Shown here piece by piece: positions 11,491-23,282 of a DNA stretch of 64,000 bases. The first letter of the stretch is position 1. Every line of letters starts with the position of its first letter. Location of the stretch: assembly GCA_963576735.1 (NCBI GenBank), contig OY755176.1:15671423-15735422 (forward strand). Direction: 5' to 3'. The position numbers and the translations under genes were made by a program. This DNA comes from Bedellia somnulentella. Taxonomy: Eukaryota > Arthropoda > Insecta > Lepidoptera > Bedelliidae. The notes beneath the pieces were generated by a model, which ran no database searches, was not told the origin of the DNA, and saw nothing but the letters and a program-made list of their open reading frames with translations.

Positions 11491-12501
11491 GCACTAGTTA
11501 CACTACGGAGCTATATCGAAATTAACTGATTTATTAGTACCCGTGCGACATTGCTAAGTCTAATTTTATGATCGATATTACTACTCGATATATTGCATGT
11601 TAGCCGTGGAGCAATAACTAATAAACTAGATTTGGCATTAATGGCGACATTTTAGTATGCACTAATTAATAACCGAAGCGAAAGCGAATATTTGTTTATG
11701 ACGGGTCTCTTGTGAATAGAAATTTTCTGTGTGTTCACTAAAACATGGCGATTTTTATAACATTCTACACCACAACAATATTTAATCAAAGTGGCAAGAA
11801 TAAAGGGGTATATGCTAGAATATCCTATCAAACTCTTAGAGGCGCAAATAAATTCATCTGTCAGTCTGTGGGGCCCTGAATTACGTCAATTTTTCAAAGA
11901 AATTTCCTAGCAAATAGTGGACAGATACGGGCTGGTAATATTTTGCAGAATAATATTGGTTATCAGTGTCTGTCACCAATTATATATCTAATATGACTTT
12001 CATATAATTTAAGTGCGTGAAATAAACTTACTAATACATAACATAACTAATAATATACTATAAATATATGACATAAAACAATATTAATTCTCGTAACCTT
12101 ATTCTTATATACCTCCCAGTCAGTCCAGATTATGGAAGTTTTATCAGCAAAAGAATTAGGAAATGTTGTATACAGTCCTAAATAATGTGAAGCAAGTGCA
12201 TTATGTCGTAACAGTGATGAAATGTATGAGATATGTTCTGATAACGATGAACAATTAGTGAGAACTGGGAAGCAATGTACAAACAGTGAATTTTAGCTGC
12301 TTGTTAGTCTTGTAAACATCTCCATTGCACTTCGTTTGTGACGATTAAATAAATAATGTAACGATTGAATAAAGTTCTTACGACATCGAATGTATGTTTA
12401 TAATATGATGTTTTAAATACAAATGCATAATGACTAATACACCATACTCAGGCAGCTAATAAGCAAGTGAATAAACTACCTTTACCTACTCACAACCATT
12501 T
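11491..12501. other. AT-rich stretch, nothing recognised
   Basis: No exon or named repeat seen. Confidence 0.45.
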
Positions 12502-12660
12502 ATCCCCAAAACTGAAAGCCAATATTTCAAATTAGAAATTATTCAGCCTCTTTTAGAAGTTCAGTAAAGAAAATATTGAAAAAGGGTGGTTGGTCACTCA
12601 AATATTCCCAATGCCCGCGTCTCTTACGACAACAGTGGGAAGAAATGTGGAATTCTAAGT
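12502..12660 (-). repeat. SINE-A copy, decayed
   Basis: Matches the SINE-A middle and head in minus orientation: AATTAGAAATTATTCAGCC, CGCGTCTCTTACGAC, GTGGAATTCTAAG. The tail and final head bases are unrecognisable. Confidence 0.65.
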
Positions 12661-13309
12661 TGAATTGATATACATTGGAGGAATAAGGATCGGATTTACT
12701 TTCTTTGTCCTGAATTATCGAGTTGCATTCAACCGCCTCCATAAAATCAGAAGCATTTTCACTCAATGTTTTCCATCAATAGTTGAACAATTTCCTGTTA
12801 AGATAATTCTGAGAAGCAAATATGTTAATGTAGAACTAAGCGAAGGGAATAGTGAAAAACAAATGAATTGCAGAAGCCAATTACAATCAGCGGATAGTAT
12901 CGCCAATTACACTATAGCCATTGTTGACGAGCCAATTGAATGTTTTCCTGGCGAGATCCACGCTTTACACAAATTACTCACAAAATGAGGTGTAAGATCC
13001 GATAGAAAACATACAATGACTCGGTCACGACTGCTAGACAATTGTTAGCTATGGCTGGATATTCGGAATCGTGGCTTAAATTGTTATTTTTAATGAACAC
13101 CAGTACAATGTTTACGGGAAGGAAAGTAATCTCCACTTATCACTTACTGCGCATGTTCTCTCAATAATTTGTAATAGTATATTTTCTGAGATTACACTTG
13201 AAGCCATCTTCGACTGGCGGTTCCTTATGATACTTATTTCGCTTGTTTTGATATCAATTGATAAATTTGAGTATCATAAAAACATGTGGTTACTTTATAA
13301 GGGAATTGT

Positions 13310-13684
13310 CATAATTAGGGAAACCCACATGGTAAAGTTATTGTTAGTCGTTCGACAGTGTAAGCGTATAATGCGGGGATAAGCCATGAGCGCGTTATCA
13401 CGCAAAAAGAAAGTTACCGAAACAAAATTTATCATGGTTGTTAACGGTGAGGGACAACATCGTGAGGAAACCCACATGGCTGAGTTGTACTTAGTCATGT
13501 GACAGTGTATTCGTACAAAACGGCGATAGGCCTGCCCCCTATCACGTGAGTACACTGTCCATGCAAAACGTGGGTACTCTGAACACCAGGTGACAAATTC
13601 ACGTGATGTTCAGAAGTATTAGTACCTCTGCCAACCCCTTCGGGGATATTCGGCGTGAACGTTTACGTTTATGTTTATTATTAT
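13310..13684 (+). repeat. SINE-B copy with partial second unit
   Basis: Plus-strand SINE-B from TTATCATGGTTGTTAACGG (about 13429) to the CGGCGTGAACGTTTACG tail, lacking the tRNA-like head. Just upstream, 13318-13405 is a second, more decayed copy of part of the body (GAAACCCACATGGTAAAG … TTATCACGC) in the same orientation, so the body is partly duplicated in tandem. Confidence 0.8.
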
Positions 13685-14627
13685 GTAAAATTTGCCGAAA
13701 CGCTATCCCATTTTCAGAAGAGAAGCCATCACATGTCTTGAATGGTATATGATTAAGTAGTATCACCTGTTCCTACGCAAGCAAATGACGTAAAGCCTAA
13801 CATGGTAACGATGCATGTTTAGTAAAACAATGCTAATAAAAAAGATGATTGACATTTCACAGATTGATTTTTCTCGCTTCAATTAGACGAGGTTTACAAA
13901 TAATTAATCAATCTCAAACAAGCACTGACAGCCAAGTGCAAATGCTTTTACCGACATAAACGGAGAAAGGTGTTATGCAATCCTCTCATAGTTATAGTAT
14001 GGAAGTAATTATTCTCGTTTTTTCAATTATATTTTATATGGTCATAGGTTAACTGGTTTTCGTTTTCTTGTAAATTATAGTCACTTTATCTGTTTAACTG
14101 CAAAATTTATATTTATACTTTGCTACAAATTTATTCTCAATATTATAATATTATTTTTAAATATTAAACATTTTCCCACGCTTTTCAGAACCTCTTTATT
14201 ACAAACCTGTTATCTCTATCGACAAATAATTCCAAACAAACCAAGAATAACAAAACGTCCGATTCATACGCATGACTAATTGATTGGTTTTAACCATTTT
14301 AGCTTTTGACCTCGGCTTGAAAAGAACCTCGATGAAAGCATATTACAATGTGATTGCAAACATTGATACAAGATAACACCTGCGGCGAAGAAACCTACAC
14401 ATTGACAATTAACTCTATCGTATCTATAAGAAAGTAGAAACCATAAAAAGATAGCTGACAGACATCGTGTATGGATTGAAGGGATACCCATAGCTAGTGT
14501 TATGCAACAGATATAAAGGTGTCCCTTGGTCACGTCAAAATTTAAGGAATAGTTTTAATCGATGGCAACTACTCATTAACATAGCTAATTACTTGTTTAT
14601 TTTATTTGGTTATTTAAACAATTAGTG
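13685..14627. other. AT-rich stretch, nothing recognised
   Basis: No exon or named repeat seen. Confidence 0.45.
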
Positions 14628-14853
14628 CTGTGTAGTGTCGGCTTAGAATAGCACTACCCCAATTAACTGACTAACGGTATTGGGGGTTTAAAGGGATTTT
14701 TGGGCGATGCTGTTGGAGACCCATCACCAACAACCTTTATTTTACCATCTTTTCCCCACTTAACTTTCCGAAACTGGCTGAGGAATTTCTAATTCCTTAG
14801 CTCTGGCTACCTATCTGGGGATTTATAGCCGTGAGTATATGTATGTATGTATG
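14628..14853 (+). repeat. SINE-A copy
   Basis: Plus-strand copy from GTGCTGTGTAGTGTCGGC to GCCGTGAGTATATGTATG. It lacks the GTACGTAAGAGG segment in the head half, so it is an internally deleted variant. Confidence 0.9.
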
Positions 14854-15206
14854 TAATAATAGAAAAAAAATGTCTATGACCGAGTGACTAATAACAAATT
14901 ATTTTTTCTTATGGTTCTTTATTGTATGGTGCGTGAACGATTAAAGCATGTTTTATAATGCATGGGTCAGCTCCAACAGCCTTTATATATTTACAAGTGT
15001 ATAAATATAATTTCCACGCCATATACACAAAGAAAAACAGTCAAAATACTGAATGTTTGGTCCGAATATCGAAATTGTATAATTACATACCCATGTAAGT
15101 AATCAAAATAATGGAAGACGTTGTGATTAAAATTACCACATATTTCAGCTACCTCCACACATGTTTAATTTGGGCTGGAACAGGACTAACCCATTTTTTG
15201 CTGCGG

Positions 15207-15370
15207 TTGTTGTTAGAGGCCTACCTTAGGGTTTGGTCGATGGTTTTAGGTAATTGTTGGGCGACATAGCTGGAAATCCGTCGCCAACCAACCTGTATTT
15301 TGCAGTCTTTATCCCACGCATATACAAAAGTGGCTGATGTATTACTAATTCTGTCTCTATGGCTAACTCT
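15207..15370 (+). repeat. SINE-A copy, decayed
   Basis: Plus-strand remnant: GTTAGAGGCCTACCTTAGGG, TTGGGCGACATAGCTGG, AAAAGTGGCTGATG, CTATGGCTA. It lacks the head and the tail, and runs straight into the hairpin at 15375. Confidence 0.65.
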
Positions 15371-15374
15371 TTTT

Positions 15375-15512
15375 CGACCGATTTCTGAATTGAGTATTCC
15401 AGCTGAGAACAACTTACGAATCGTTCTGTCGCATTGAAATCTTAACAACTGAATGAGACAAAACGATACTTAGGTCGTTCTCAGCTTGAATACTCAATTC
15501 AGAAATCGGGCG
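15375..15512. repeat. Long inverted-repeat hairpin
   Basis: 15375-15410 and 15477-15512 are inverted copies (33 of 36 bases pair). Pairing continues inward at lower identity to about 15436 and 15454, leaving a loop of about 16 bases. It abuts the end of a SINE-A remnant. Possibly a foldback/MITE end or a hairpin RNA source; no test possible here. Confidence 0.75.
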
Positions 15513-16125
15513 TTTGAGATTTACGCCCTTGCGTATGAATGTGTGTTTAGTTAAAAAAAACTAAGGAACAAATCCGAAACGATACTAGCAAATCATAGCG
15601 TATAAACTATTGGTATAAGAATCAAGTCGTGCCTGAGAAAGCAATAATGTAAAACGTTTTCCGAAGACGCCTCAGCTACGAATAATTCTACCCGGCGGCT
15701 ATCTCGGTTCGATAGAAAGTAATGTATACAATAGTTGAAAATACTTAATGATATTTGTTTGTGAATTATCTGTGTTGTTCGTCAATAGTAAAGCTTTATG
15801 CAGAGATAATTTAAAGTATGTTTGAGCTTTTGTTGTATAACAGTGTTATTAAACGCATGGTATTAGCTCCCATGGGGACGGAATATAAAAACAAAAACAA
15901 AATAAATACACTGTCGTCAATATACACATTCCATATGAAATAAAACAAAGGACGCAGAAGAACTACCATTATTCTTTAACCCAAAAAAATTAAGATCTCC
16001 TTATAAAAGTGTAAGGTAATATTTTGTGAACATTTCGTCACTTGTTTGTAAAACATGTTTTCTTTTTGAAAAAGTACGTTTACTATGTACTCACATGACA
16101 CGAAATGAACCTCACCTAAAATTAC

Positions 16126-16373
16126 ATACATATACTCACGGCTATAAATCCCTGGAAGGGGTAGCCAGAGCTAACGAATTAGAAATTCCTCAGCCTCTTT
16201 TGGAAGTTGCGTGAGGAAAAGATGGTAAAATAAAGGTTGTTGGTGATGGGTCTCCAACCGCATCGCCCAAAAATCCCTTAAAAAGCCCCAATACCGTTAG
16301 TCGCCTCTGACGTACCCACCGGAAGAAAAGGGGTAGTGCTATTCTAAGCCGACACTACACAGCAAATATTAAT
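16126..16373 (-). repeat. SINE-A copy with target-site duplication
   Basis: Full-length minus-strand copy flanked by ACCTAAAATTAC at 16114-16125 and 16374-16385 (12 bp, exact). A good reference copy for the family ends. Confidence 0.95.
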
Positions 16374-16385
16374 ACCTAAAATTAC

Positions 16386-19108
16386 GTTTATAAATAACCT
16401 ATGATAAACATACTTAAAAACGAGTCGCCAACCCGTGATTTTCTAATAACTATGATGAAATGCTTTAATAACAGCTGGTTGACTAGATCGATAATTGTTT
16501 GAGCGAAATTAAATTCATGTTTGATTTCCTTTCAAGTCAATAAAATGTTTAGTAATCATCAAGTGAGCTTTCTCAAATAAAACGCATGTTCCTATTCCTA
16601 AACCCGAATGAAAGTTAAACAACATAATATATGATCGAATTACAGACCTCTGTTCAAATAAACACGTCAAGGCCATTCATTTAGTAGTTTGTGTGAACCC
16701 CGCAGGCTGTGCCATTGGTTATGTACATTGAATAACTTCTAATGAAAAATTTCCTTGTTTTATTTATTTAATATGTTGCTTAAAGTTTAATACATATGAC
16801 AAATGTAACACAAAACTAATAAATAAGCATTGCAATGCATTAAGTAAGATCATCATAGAATACTGTGCAATATCTGTATTATGTACTGAATAAATAAACT
16901 ATTTGCCTCGGTATATTCACAAATGGATGAATACTTGTAGCCGGTATTCTCGGTATCGCTCTGATATATTTGTTTTAACTTCTTATTCAATACTGGAAAA
17001 AATGCTATCCCTTAAAAACACCGCCATTAAATTTCATCTACCATACTGATGTGCCCGCACAATTTTAACCATCGAATAAATCTGCAATGATTATTTTAAA
17101 TATCATTGCCTCAAGGTCTTGATCCATATTTCAGAATAAAATTAATCAATTTACTATTGATTAAACATAGTTACATCATGAGATTTGGCTCGCTTTCGAG
17201 AAACAAGGACAAGGCAACGTTTTTTGGTACTATTTGTGCTCTATTGTCAGCGATTCGATTGACTTCATTAGCTACTAACTGAGTTGTTAACAGTTTAGTA
17301 CAATTGACAAATCATTTTATTAGCAGATTGTAAAGTAAATGATGTTTTTGTTGTTGCTTCGGTGTAGTATTGTATTAAATTATAATTGTTATTGTGACTT
17401 GGAAATAACCGATTTTTTTCAGGGGTTCTATACGAGGAGAATATAACTCCTCCAAATAAATTCATAATTCCAGAAAATTTTATCAAAATCAGCCTAGAAT
17501 GCTACATTATATCTTTGCTGCAAGTAAAAAACACAATTTTATGTGATGGTTAGGCAAAACAATGGCGGCACATCTTGTTTGTAATCATAAACACTATCAA
17601 ATTCACTTAAATAACGAAAGAGAAACCATCAGAACGAAATAAACAAGTTCCATTGACAACAATAACAGATGAACACATATTCCGCGTAAAAACGTATACA
17701 ATTTCATGAGTTAATTTGTCACACTTTCCAAGGAAATCTGCGTGCTTAATGATGTATTGTAAGCTGTACCTTGCTCATTGTCGCTACACCCTATCTTGAT
17801 CTGCAGATAAATCCACTTTCTTGCTGGTTGGTTGCTTAGTAGGAAAATCTCGTGAGAAAAGCATCTGAGCACATATTGTTTAGCTAGACCCGTCCATAAG
17901 CGAGTCCGTCAAACAGCTAAAGTAATTAAGAGAAAAAAGTTGGTTGCGTAACTCGTAAATGAAGATAGTATCGGTGTTGTTTTAAATTGCATTGGTTATA
18001 TGTTTAGCCCGCGGCGACCAAGCACTCGGTTTAGATGTCGTAAAAGGGATTTTATTTCTGGTGTAATATCCAAGATAACACCTATTAAACCACTGTCCAT
18101 AAAATTACTCGAGTGTTTTGAATTTTGAGAAGGAAAGTATCAACTATATCGCTTGAATTATGATGTAAGACAAATCAAATTTTTGTATTAATTCTATGTT
18201 GTGAATCAATGGGTTATTCAAAATTATTGTCTGATAATAAAATTAGTGATTGAACTAATATTTAGCTTTGATAATATTTCAAAATTTTGTAATTTTATAT
18301 TATTAAACAGCGCAGCGGTAATAGCGAATATCCGGTTGCCTTGCTTAATTTTTATTATATACCTTTAGTACCTATAGACACAAAGACACTAATACTATTT
18401 ATCTATTCGGATAATAAGACTAGTAAATGTGATACCTGATCCTGCACACTATCTCCTGATGACATACTTCTTTTAATCTTTACATAAAAATTGGTTCGTA
18501 ATGAATGAAACCTCTGACTTTATAAAAGGTGTGAAGTGGTTGTAAAGATATGTATGTAGTGGTAAGCAGAATTTTGATACGATATGGTAAGATCCTGACA
18601 AACCTCGTTTGCTTCCCTCATACTGATAAAAAATTGTACATGCTCTTTGTAATAACCAAATATTGGCATTTCCAAGTTTATGCTAAAATTAATTATATTG
18701 TACCAATTAATAGGTATATAGTAGTCGCAAAAACGATTAAAACAATAAAGTGATACTTTAATAAATGAACAAGTTAATTGAGATGTAAAAGTTGAGATAC
18801 CGATCGAAAGAAAACTGATATAAATTGGTTTCTATTTTTATGGCGTTGTTTCAAAATGGTATGGGCTCTTGTTTTTATGACTATAATATTAAAGGAGTGT
18901 TTAACTATGGCCCATGATTCTCTTTAAATTACATTTTGACTATGTCAAAAATATTATCTACCTAGCAATCATATACACACATTAAAAAATACTCTTTTAT
19001 ATATGAGACTTATAAATTGTTTAAACCAACTAAAAAAAGTGTTGTTTGTTTTCTAAAAAAAAGCTTAATAATTAATTAGAAAACTATACTTTACTAATTT
19101 CTGTTTTT
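16386..19108. other. AT-rich stretch, nothing recognised
   Basis: 2.7 kb with no exon, RNA gene or repeat I can name. A GC-richer patch near 18008-18050 faintly resembles the SINE-A head but is too decayed to call. Confidence 0.45.
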
Positions 19109-19977
19109 CTAATAAGAAAAGAAAGAAAAGAAAAGAAAAGAATGTTTTTATTTAGCACACATATACAGAATTCATACAATAATTTAAAGAAATGGTTTCG
19201 CTAAATTGGGCCCACAATCAGTAATTTCTGATTTGTGTATAAGTATACACAAAATCAGAACTGGTTTTCATTATGAGCCCTACATGGTGATGACAGTACG
19301 TCAGCAGCTATTTATATAAACTTGGAAAATTAAAAACAAGTTAGAACAACCAAACAAACAAACATATTTTCACTTATTTCTGAGTCAACAATTATCAAAA
19401 TTTTGAATAAAAAATAAAAAATAAAAAACCCTACTAAGATTTAGGTCAGATAAATCCATTAACTATAATATATTATATATATGTAATATATATAATTTCG
19501 AAAATTAAAATAAGTATGAGTAAATAGTCAATAAATAATGTAATAATTATATAAATTGTACATACATACCATATATATATAAATAACACTATTATATGCA
19601 ATACTCGACTACAAGTTTTGGCCGCCATTTAATTGTATGTTTAATAAATATTGCTTTAATTTAAGTTTAAACCTGTTAACGCTCATTATACTTCTTAGTG
19701 GTGGAGGGATGTTGTTCCAGCATTTTGTGGCGGCGTACTTAAAACTTCCACGAAATGCAGAACTGCGATGTCGGGGAACTTCCAGGACATTAGACGCAGC
19801 TCGCGTGTGGTATTTATTACTTTCACCAAGCCATTTTAGTTTGCGGTGTAGGTAACTTGGTTCCCCAACCTTCACCAGTCCAAACAGCAGCGTAGCCAAG
19901 TGCAGCCTTCGACGTGAGTCCATTTTTAATAGTCTGCTCTTGTTCAAGAATGGCGTGACGTGTGATCTAGGGGGAAT
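19109..19977 (-). mobile_element. 5'-truncated LINE (CR1/jockey-like), 3' end
   Basis: Minus-strand retrotransposon end: C-terminal part of a reverse-transcriptase protein (19609-19977), ~470 bp of AT-rich 3' non-coding sequence with a tract of TATA repeats at about 19467-19497, then a CTAAATAAA signal and a (TTTTC)n tail (plus strand AAGAA repeats, 19111-19141). The 5' part is missing, as expected from incomplete reverse transcription. It differs from LINE-A in tail and protein. No clear target duplication was found. Confidence 0.75.
19609..19977 (-). pseudogene. LINE reverse transcriptase, C-terminal fragment
   Basis: About 122 codons without a stop, from RSHVTPFLNKSRLLKMDSRR to LNIQLNGGQNL and stop. 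The pattern RRRLHLATLLFGL, HTRAASNVLEVPRHRSSAF, SFKYAATKCWNNIPPPLRS, FKLKLKQYL is typical of the region after the polymerase domain in CR1/L2/jockey-group insect LINEs. The catalytic domain and any start codon are absent, so it is a fragment. It lies ~100 bp beyond the donor side of the host exon at 20077-20234, probably within that gene's intron. Confidence 0.75.
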
Positions 19978-20076
19978 ATTAAAACAGAAACCTACCTAAT
20001 ACCTACCTATTCACTAATCATTATAACTTTAAAACATCACAAAAATACATCAACATATCCATCTAAAACTCCTCAC

Positions 20077-20234
20077 CTGAAACAGCAGATACCCGGAGTC
20101 GTACATCCAGAAGTCATCGGGCGCGTTGCCGGGCTTGGCCAGCTGGATGGCCAGGCAGCGCTGCAGGATCAGCTGGCAGCGCTGCCCGCCGGGGGACCGC
20201 CCGCTCATACCCGCGGCACGGGGGGTGGCATGCT
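20077..20234 (-). CDS. Candidate internal exon of an unidentified host gene
   Basis: 158-bp exon on the minus strand: 2 bases plus 52 codons with no stop, GC-rich in an AT-rich setting. Acceptor TTATCTTCCAG precedes it and the donor CAG|GTGAGG follows it, both close to consensus. The reading is (x)HATPRAAGMSGRSPGGQRCQ, then LILQRCLAIQLAKPGNAPDD, then FWMYDSGYLLFQ. Exon ends in a complete codon, so the downstream intron is phase 0. I do not recognise the protein. Upstream lies a set of decayed copies of its 5' half. This is the strongest sign that the window sits within a host transcription unit running right to left. Confidence 0.65.
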
Positions 20235-20607
20235 CTGGAAGATAAGATACTAAATGAGTGTGGAGGATGATATAAGAGATATGACATTCAAATGAGTGTG
20301 TATGGAGGGGACCAACAGACAGTGCTGCTTGCCGGGAGATCGTCCGTTCATACCTGCGGCACGGGGGGTAGCATGTTCTGGAAGATGTGATATTTCAATA
20401 AGTGTGGAGACAGAGAGTATAGCTTCTAGGAATATGACATGTACGTTGACGTGACAGAAGTTAATGAGGTTAATGAGAGGAGAGAAAGAGAGAAAAGAAA
20501 ATACTTTTAATGAGTGTTGTGGGAGAGGATCAGCAGGCAGTGGTGACTGCCGAGAGATCGCCCACCGTGGCATTTACTAGAAGTTAAGATATTTTAATGA
20601 GTGTGGT
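20235..20607 (-). repeat. Decayed tandem duplicates of exon start and intron
   Basis: A module made of a splice-acceptor region, the 5' half of the exon and intron sequence with a TAATGAGTGTGG-type motif is repeated. Motif copies lie near 20253, 20395, 20595 and 20935. Exon-like parts are at 20318-20377 and, weaker, 20530-20572. Divergence grows with distance from the intact exon. Confidence 0.6.
20318..20377 (-). pseudogene. Partial duplicate of the host exon
   Basis: Minus-strand reading EHATPRAAGMNGRSPGKQHC matches the start of the exon at 20077-20234 (EHATPRAAGMSGRSPGGQRC). An acceptor-like ATCTTCCAG precedes it. Homology then stops and no donor is present, so it would not be spliced as a normal exon. 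Confidence 0.6.
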
Positions 20608-20869
20608 AATAATAGCGAAAGAGATATATAGAGCCAATGTGGATGGGATTGTTAGTAGAGGACGGCCTTGTAAAACGTTTCTTGACCTGATAGAAAACGT
20701 TCTTATAAAGGCGGGGGTCCGAAGTGAGAAGAATAAAAGAGCATGTATGAGAAAAATAATGATTGTAAGGGAAGCAAGAGAGGTTTGTCAAGATCGTACT
20801 AGGTGGCGATCGATAGTCTCTGCCTACCCCAATGGGAATAATGGGCGTGAGTATAAGTAAGTAAGTAAG
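20608..20869 (+). repeat. LINE-A 3' fragment with target-site duplication
   Basis: 262-bp 5'-truncated insertion flanked by TAATGAGTGTGGT at 20595-20607 and 20870-20882 (13 bp, exact). Encodes KEIYRANVDGIVSRGRP … SAYPNGN without a stop until the natural end. Its tail is GTGAGTATAAGTAAGTAAG, an AAGT repeat in place of the usual TATG repeat. It interrupts the duplicated exon/intron modules. Confidence 0.93.
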
Positions 20870-20882
20870 TAATGAGTGTGGT

Positions 20883-21344
20883 GGTAATTGTGGAAAAAAA
20901 ACATCTGAGGGGTGACGTGTTCTCAATGATGAGACATTGAATGAGTGGGGAGTGAAAAAGACTCGTAGCTGCAAGGGACGTGACATGTTCATGAAGATGA
21001 GATTGTCACTTTGTAGTAACTAGGTGTCTGTAAGACATATGAGATCGTATTTAACAATATTACAACTCATTAGAGTTCCATACAAGAGTCTCCAGCCTTA
21101 ATCAGATAGGGTCATCTTATCTGACTATGGTCTACCACGTTGGTCTAATGGACTTAGCATATTTTGGGAATGTACGATAGCAATACATAATCCATAGTTT
21201 GAAGAAGTATAGCATAAAATAATCAATTTAAATATTGCATAGTAAATAAATTACAATTTATGATTTTTTTTAAATAGTAATCTAGCGGTTGGTTGTGAAT
21301 CCTAGTAACCAATTCGTAGTAGATTCTATAAGATTTACAAAGCC
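20883..21344. other. Intron-like sequence
   Basis: Continues the decayed modules to about 21000 (GAATGAGTGGGGAG, GACATGTTCATGAAGATGAG), then AT-rich sequence without recognisable content. Confidence 0.4.
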
Positions 21345-21355
21345 TGCACTAAAAT

Positions 21356-21646
21356 TACATACATACATACATATACTCACAGCTATAATTCCCTAGAAGG
21401 GGTAGCCAGAGCCAAGGAATTATAAATTCCTTAGCCACTTTTGTAAGTTGATTGGGGAAAAGGCGGTAAAATAAAGGTTTGGGTGTCCAACCGCATCGCC
21501 CAAAAATCCAATAAAAAGCCCCAATACGGTTGTCGTAAGAGGCGACTAAGGGAGTCGCCTCTTACGACACCCGTGGGTAGAAAGGGGTAGCGACATTCTA
21601 AGCCGGTACTACAAGGAAGCACATAATGCATAATGCACACAATGTT
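21356..21646 (-). repeat. SINE-A copy with internal inverted duplication
   Basis: Minus-strand copy flanked by TGCACTAAAAT at 21345-21355 and 21647-21657. The CGCCTCTTACGAC segment is present twice in opposite orientation (21532-21547 and 21553-21568), a perfect 16-bp stem with a 5-bp loop. About 30 bp of extra sequence lies between its head and the duplication. Confidence 0.9.
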
Positions 21647-21657
21647 TGCACTAAAAT

Positions 21658-22746
21658 GAATTGTATGAAATTCCAAGTCAGCATGGTATGCAAATGTGTA
21701 TGTCTGTAATTACAATATAGTAAAAGCCGTCGATAATTCCCAACTAATTTGTTTAGAAACAATGTGAATATATAGTCAAACAATCAATAAATCACCGTTT
21801 GTCAGAGGCATCCGTGGTTTCTCCGTGTGCTGGAAAGCGCGGTCGGCCTAACTATACTAACCAGTTTTCATTCATAAATCACAAACTGCAATATACCGGT
21901 CATTCAGAAAAAATAAGCAAAAAACTAATGCGTTTCTGCAATATCCTTCATTAAAGACGGCAAGGTGAAATATTAAAAATACGACTACAAAGTAGTAGCA
22001 ATAAATTAAGATCCAAACAGGGCCTAATTCTAAGGCTAAACCTGATGGTAAAATTGATCCTTAGAAGGCATTATTTAACTCTAAAAAATTGCACGTTAAT
22101 ATATTGACAAATCAAATCTCTATTGCAGAAAATTGTTTGGTATTATAAAAAGGATGCTTGTAAATAAATGATTAAAACACCAATAAGTAATATTTGCACT
22201 TTAAATACTAAACAAAATCGAATCTCTAAGAGCAAAGCGTAACTTAAGCCGCAGCACATTTAAAAGCATTATCGTAGCTCTAACTTCATTATAAGTGACG
22301 TTTACATAAACACAGCTTTTAGCTGCATAGTGGATGTAACTATGACCATATTCGAGTATTTTCAATCCAAATCAAGTTGGCAGACTGACAACGATATTTT
22401 TCACCCATTATGGTCTTTATGCCGTTTGTATAAAGGATGTTTTCGGGTGATTATGTGAGTAGATGGTTTTGCTTTTGTGTCCGTAGGATAAACGTTTCCA
22501 CCGCTGTCCAAGCCGATAGCATAAATTGAACAAGCGCAGAGCCGTAATAAGGACGGGTGACTTCTATACTTTGTGTAAACACTAACATTTGTATTGCCTT
22601 GCCTATAATAAAATATGTATACAGGATACAATACTTTAAGCATTTTTGGTTACGATTATATATCGTCACTGCTATTTTACTTACTTTATTATATGCCATA
22701 TATTTCTAGAATAAAAAGATGTTTCCTGAATATTTTATCCATCGAA
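21658..22746. other. AT-rich stretch, nothing recognised
   Basis: No exon or named repeat. Short open frames near 22400-22700 overlap on one strand in two frames and show no domain. Confidence 0.45.
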
Positions 22747-22861
22747 GAACGCTTTATAGCGTAGGACGAACGCTTTATAGCGTAGGACGAACGCTTTATA
22801 GCGTAGGACGAACGCTTTATAGCGTAGGACGAACGCTTTATAGCGAAGGACGAACGCTTTA
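22747..22861 (+). repeat. 21-bp minisatellite, 5.5 units
   Basis: Unit GAACGCTTTATAGCGTAGGA plus C repeated at 22747, 22768, 22789, 22810 and 22831, then 10 bp of a sixth. The fifth unit has GCGAAGG for GCGTAGG. Each unit contains ACGCT-TTAT-AGCGT, a 5-bp stem with a 4-base loop. Confidence 0.97.
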
Positions 22862-23282
22862 CTATATTTCAAGGAAAAAATAACTGACTGATCGGATAAT
22901 TTCTTACTATTGTTACAAAGTCTTTATTTCTTATGAGAGCAAAGGTTAAATCCTACACGTGCTTAACAGTTTAAACATGAATTTTCCTCAATGGTAGGTG
23001 CTATCAAAATGCCTTTTGCGACTTTCAGCGATAATCAGCCGTGATAAGATAAGTGAAGGAGAATATTATTATTGTTGCAATAACTATTCTGCAAGTATGA
23101 GTAATACCAACATATAAAAAAACCGACTCAAAAGAATATACGAATCCTTGATATAATATAGGATTTTTTGGCAAAGATACAACGGGACAAAGAAATAGAA
23201 ATCAGTGACAAGTTATTTATGAGAAAAGGGCACTGATGTATAATTGGTACATTTCCCTATTCAGGAAACTTCTATTCACTTA

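Noticed and set aside
12665..12988. 107-codon plus-strand frame
   Set aside because: No recognisable domain, no splice or promoter signal, AT-rich composition like its surroundings; it begins in a decayed SINE-A flank.
18008..18050. SINE-A copy
   Set aside because: Only a loose resemblance to the head segment; too decayed to support.
22747..22861. CRISPR-like array
   Set aside because: Units are directly adjacent with no spacers, and the genome is an insect's; it is a minisatellite.
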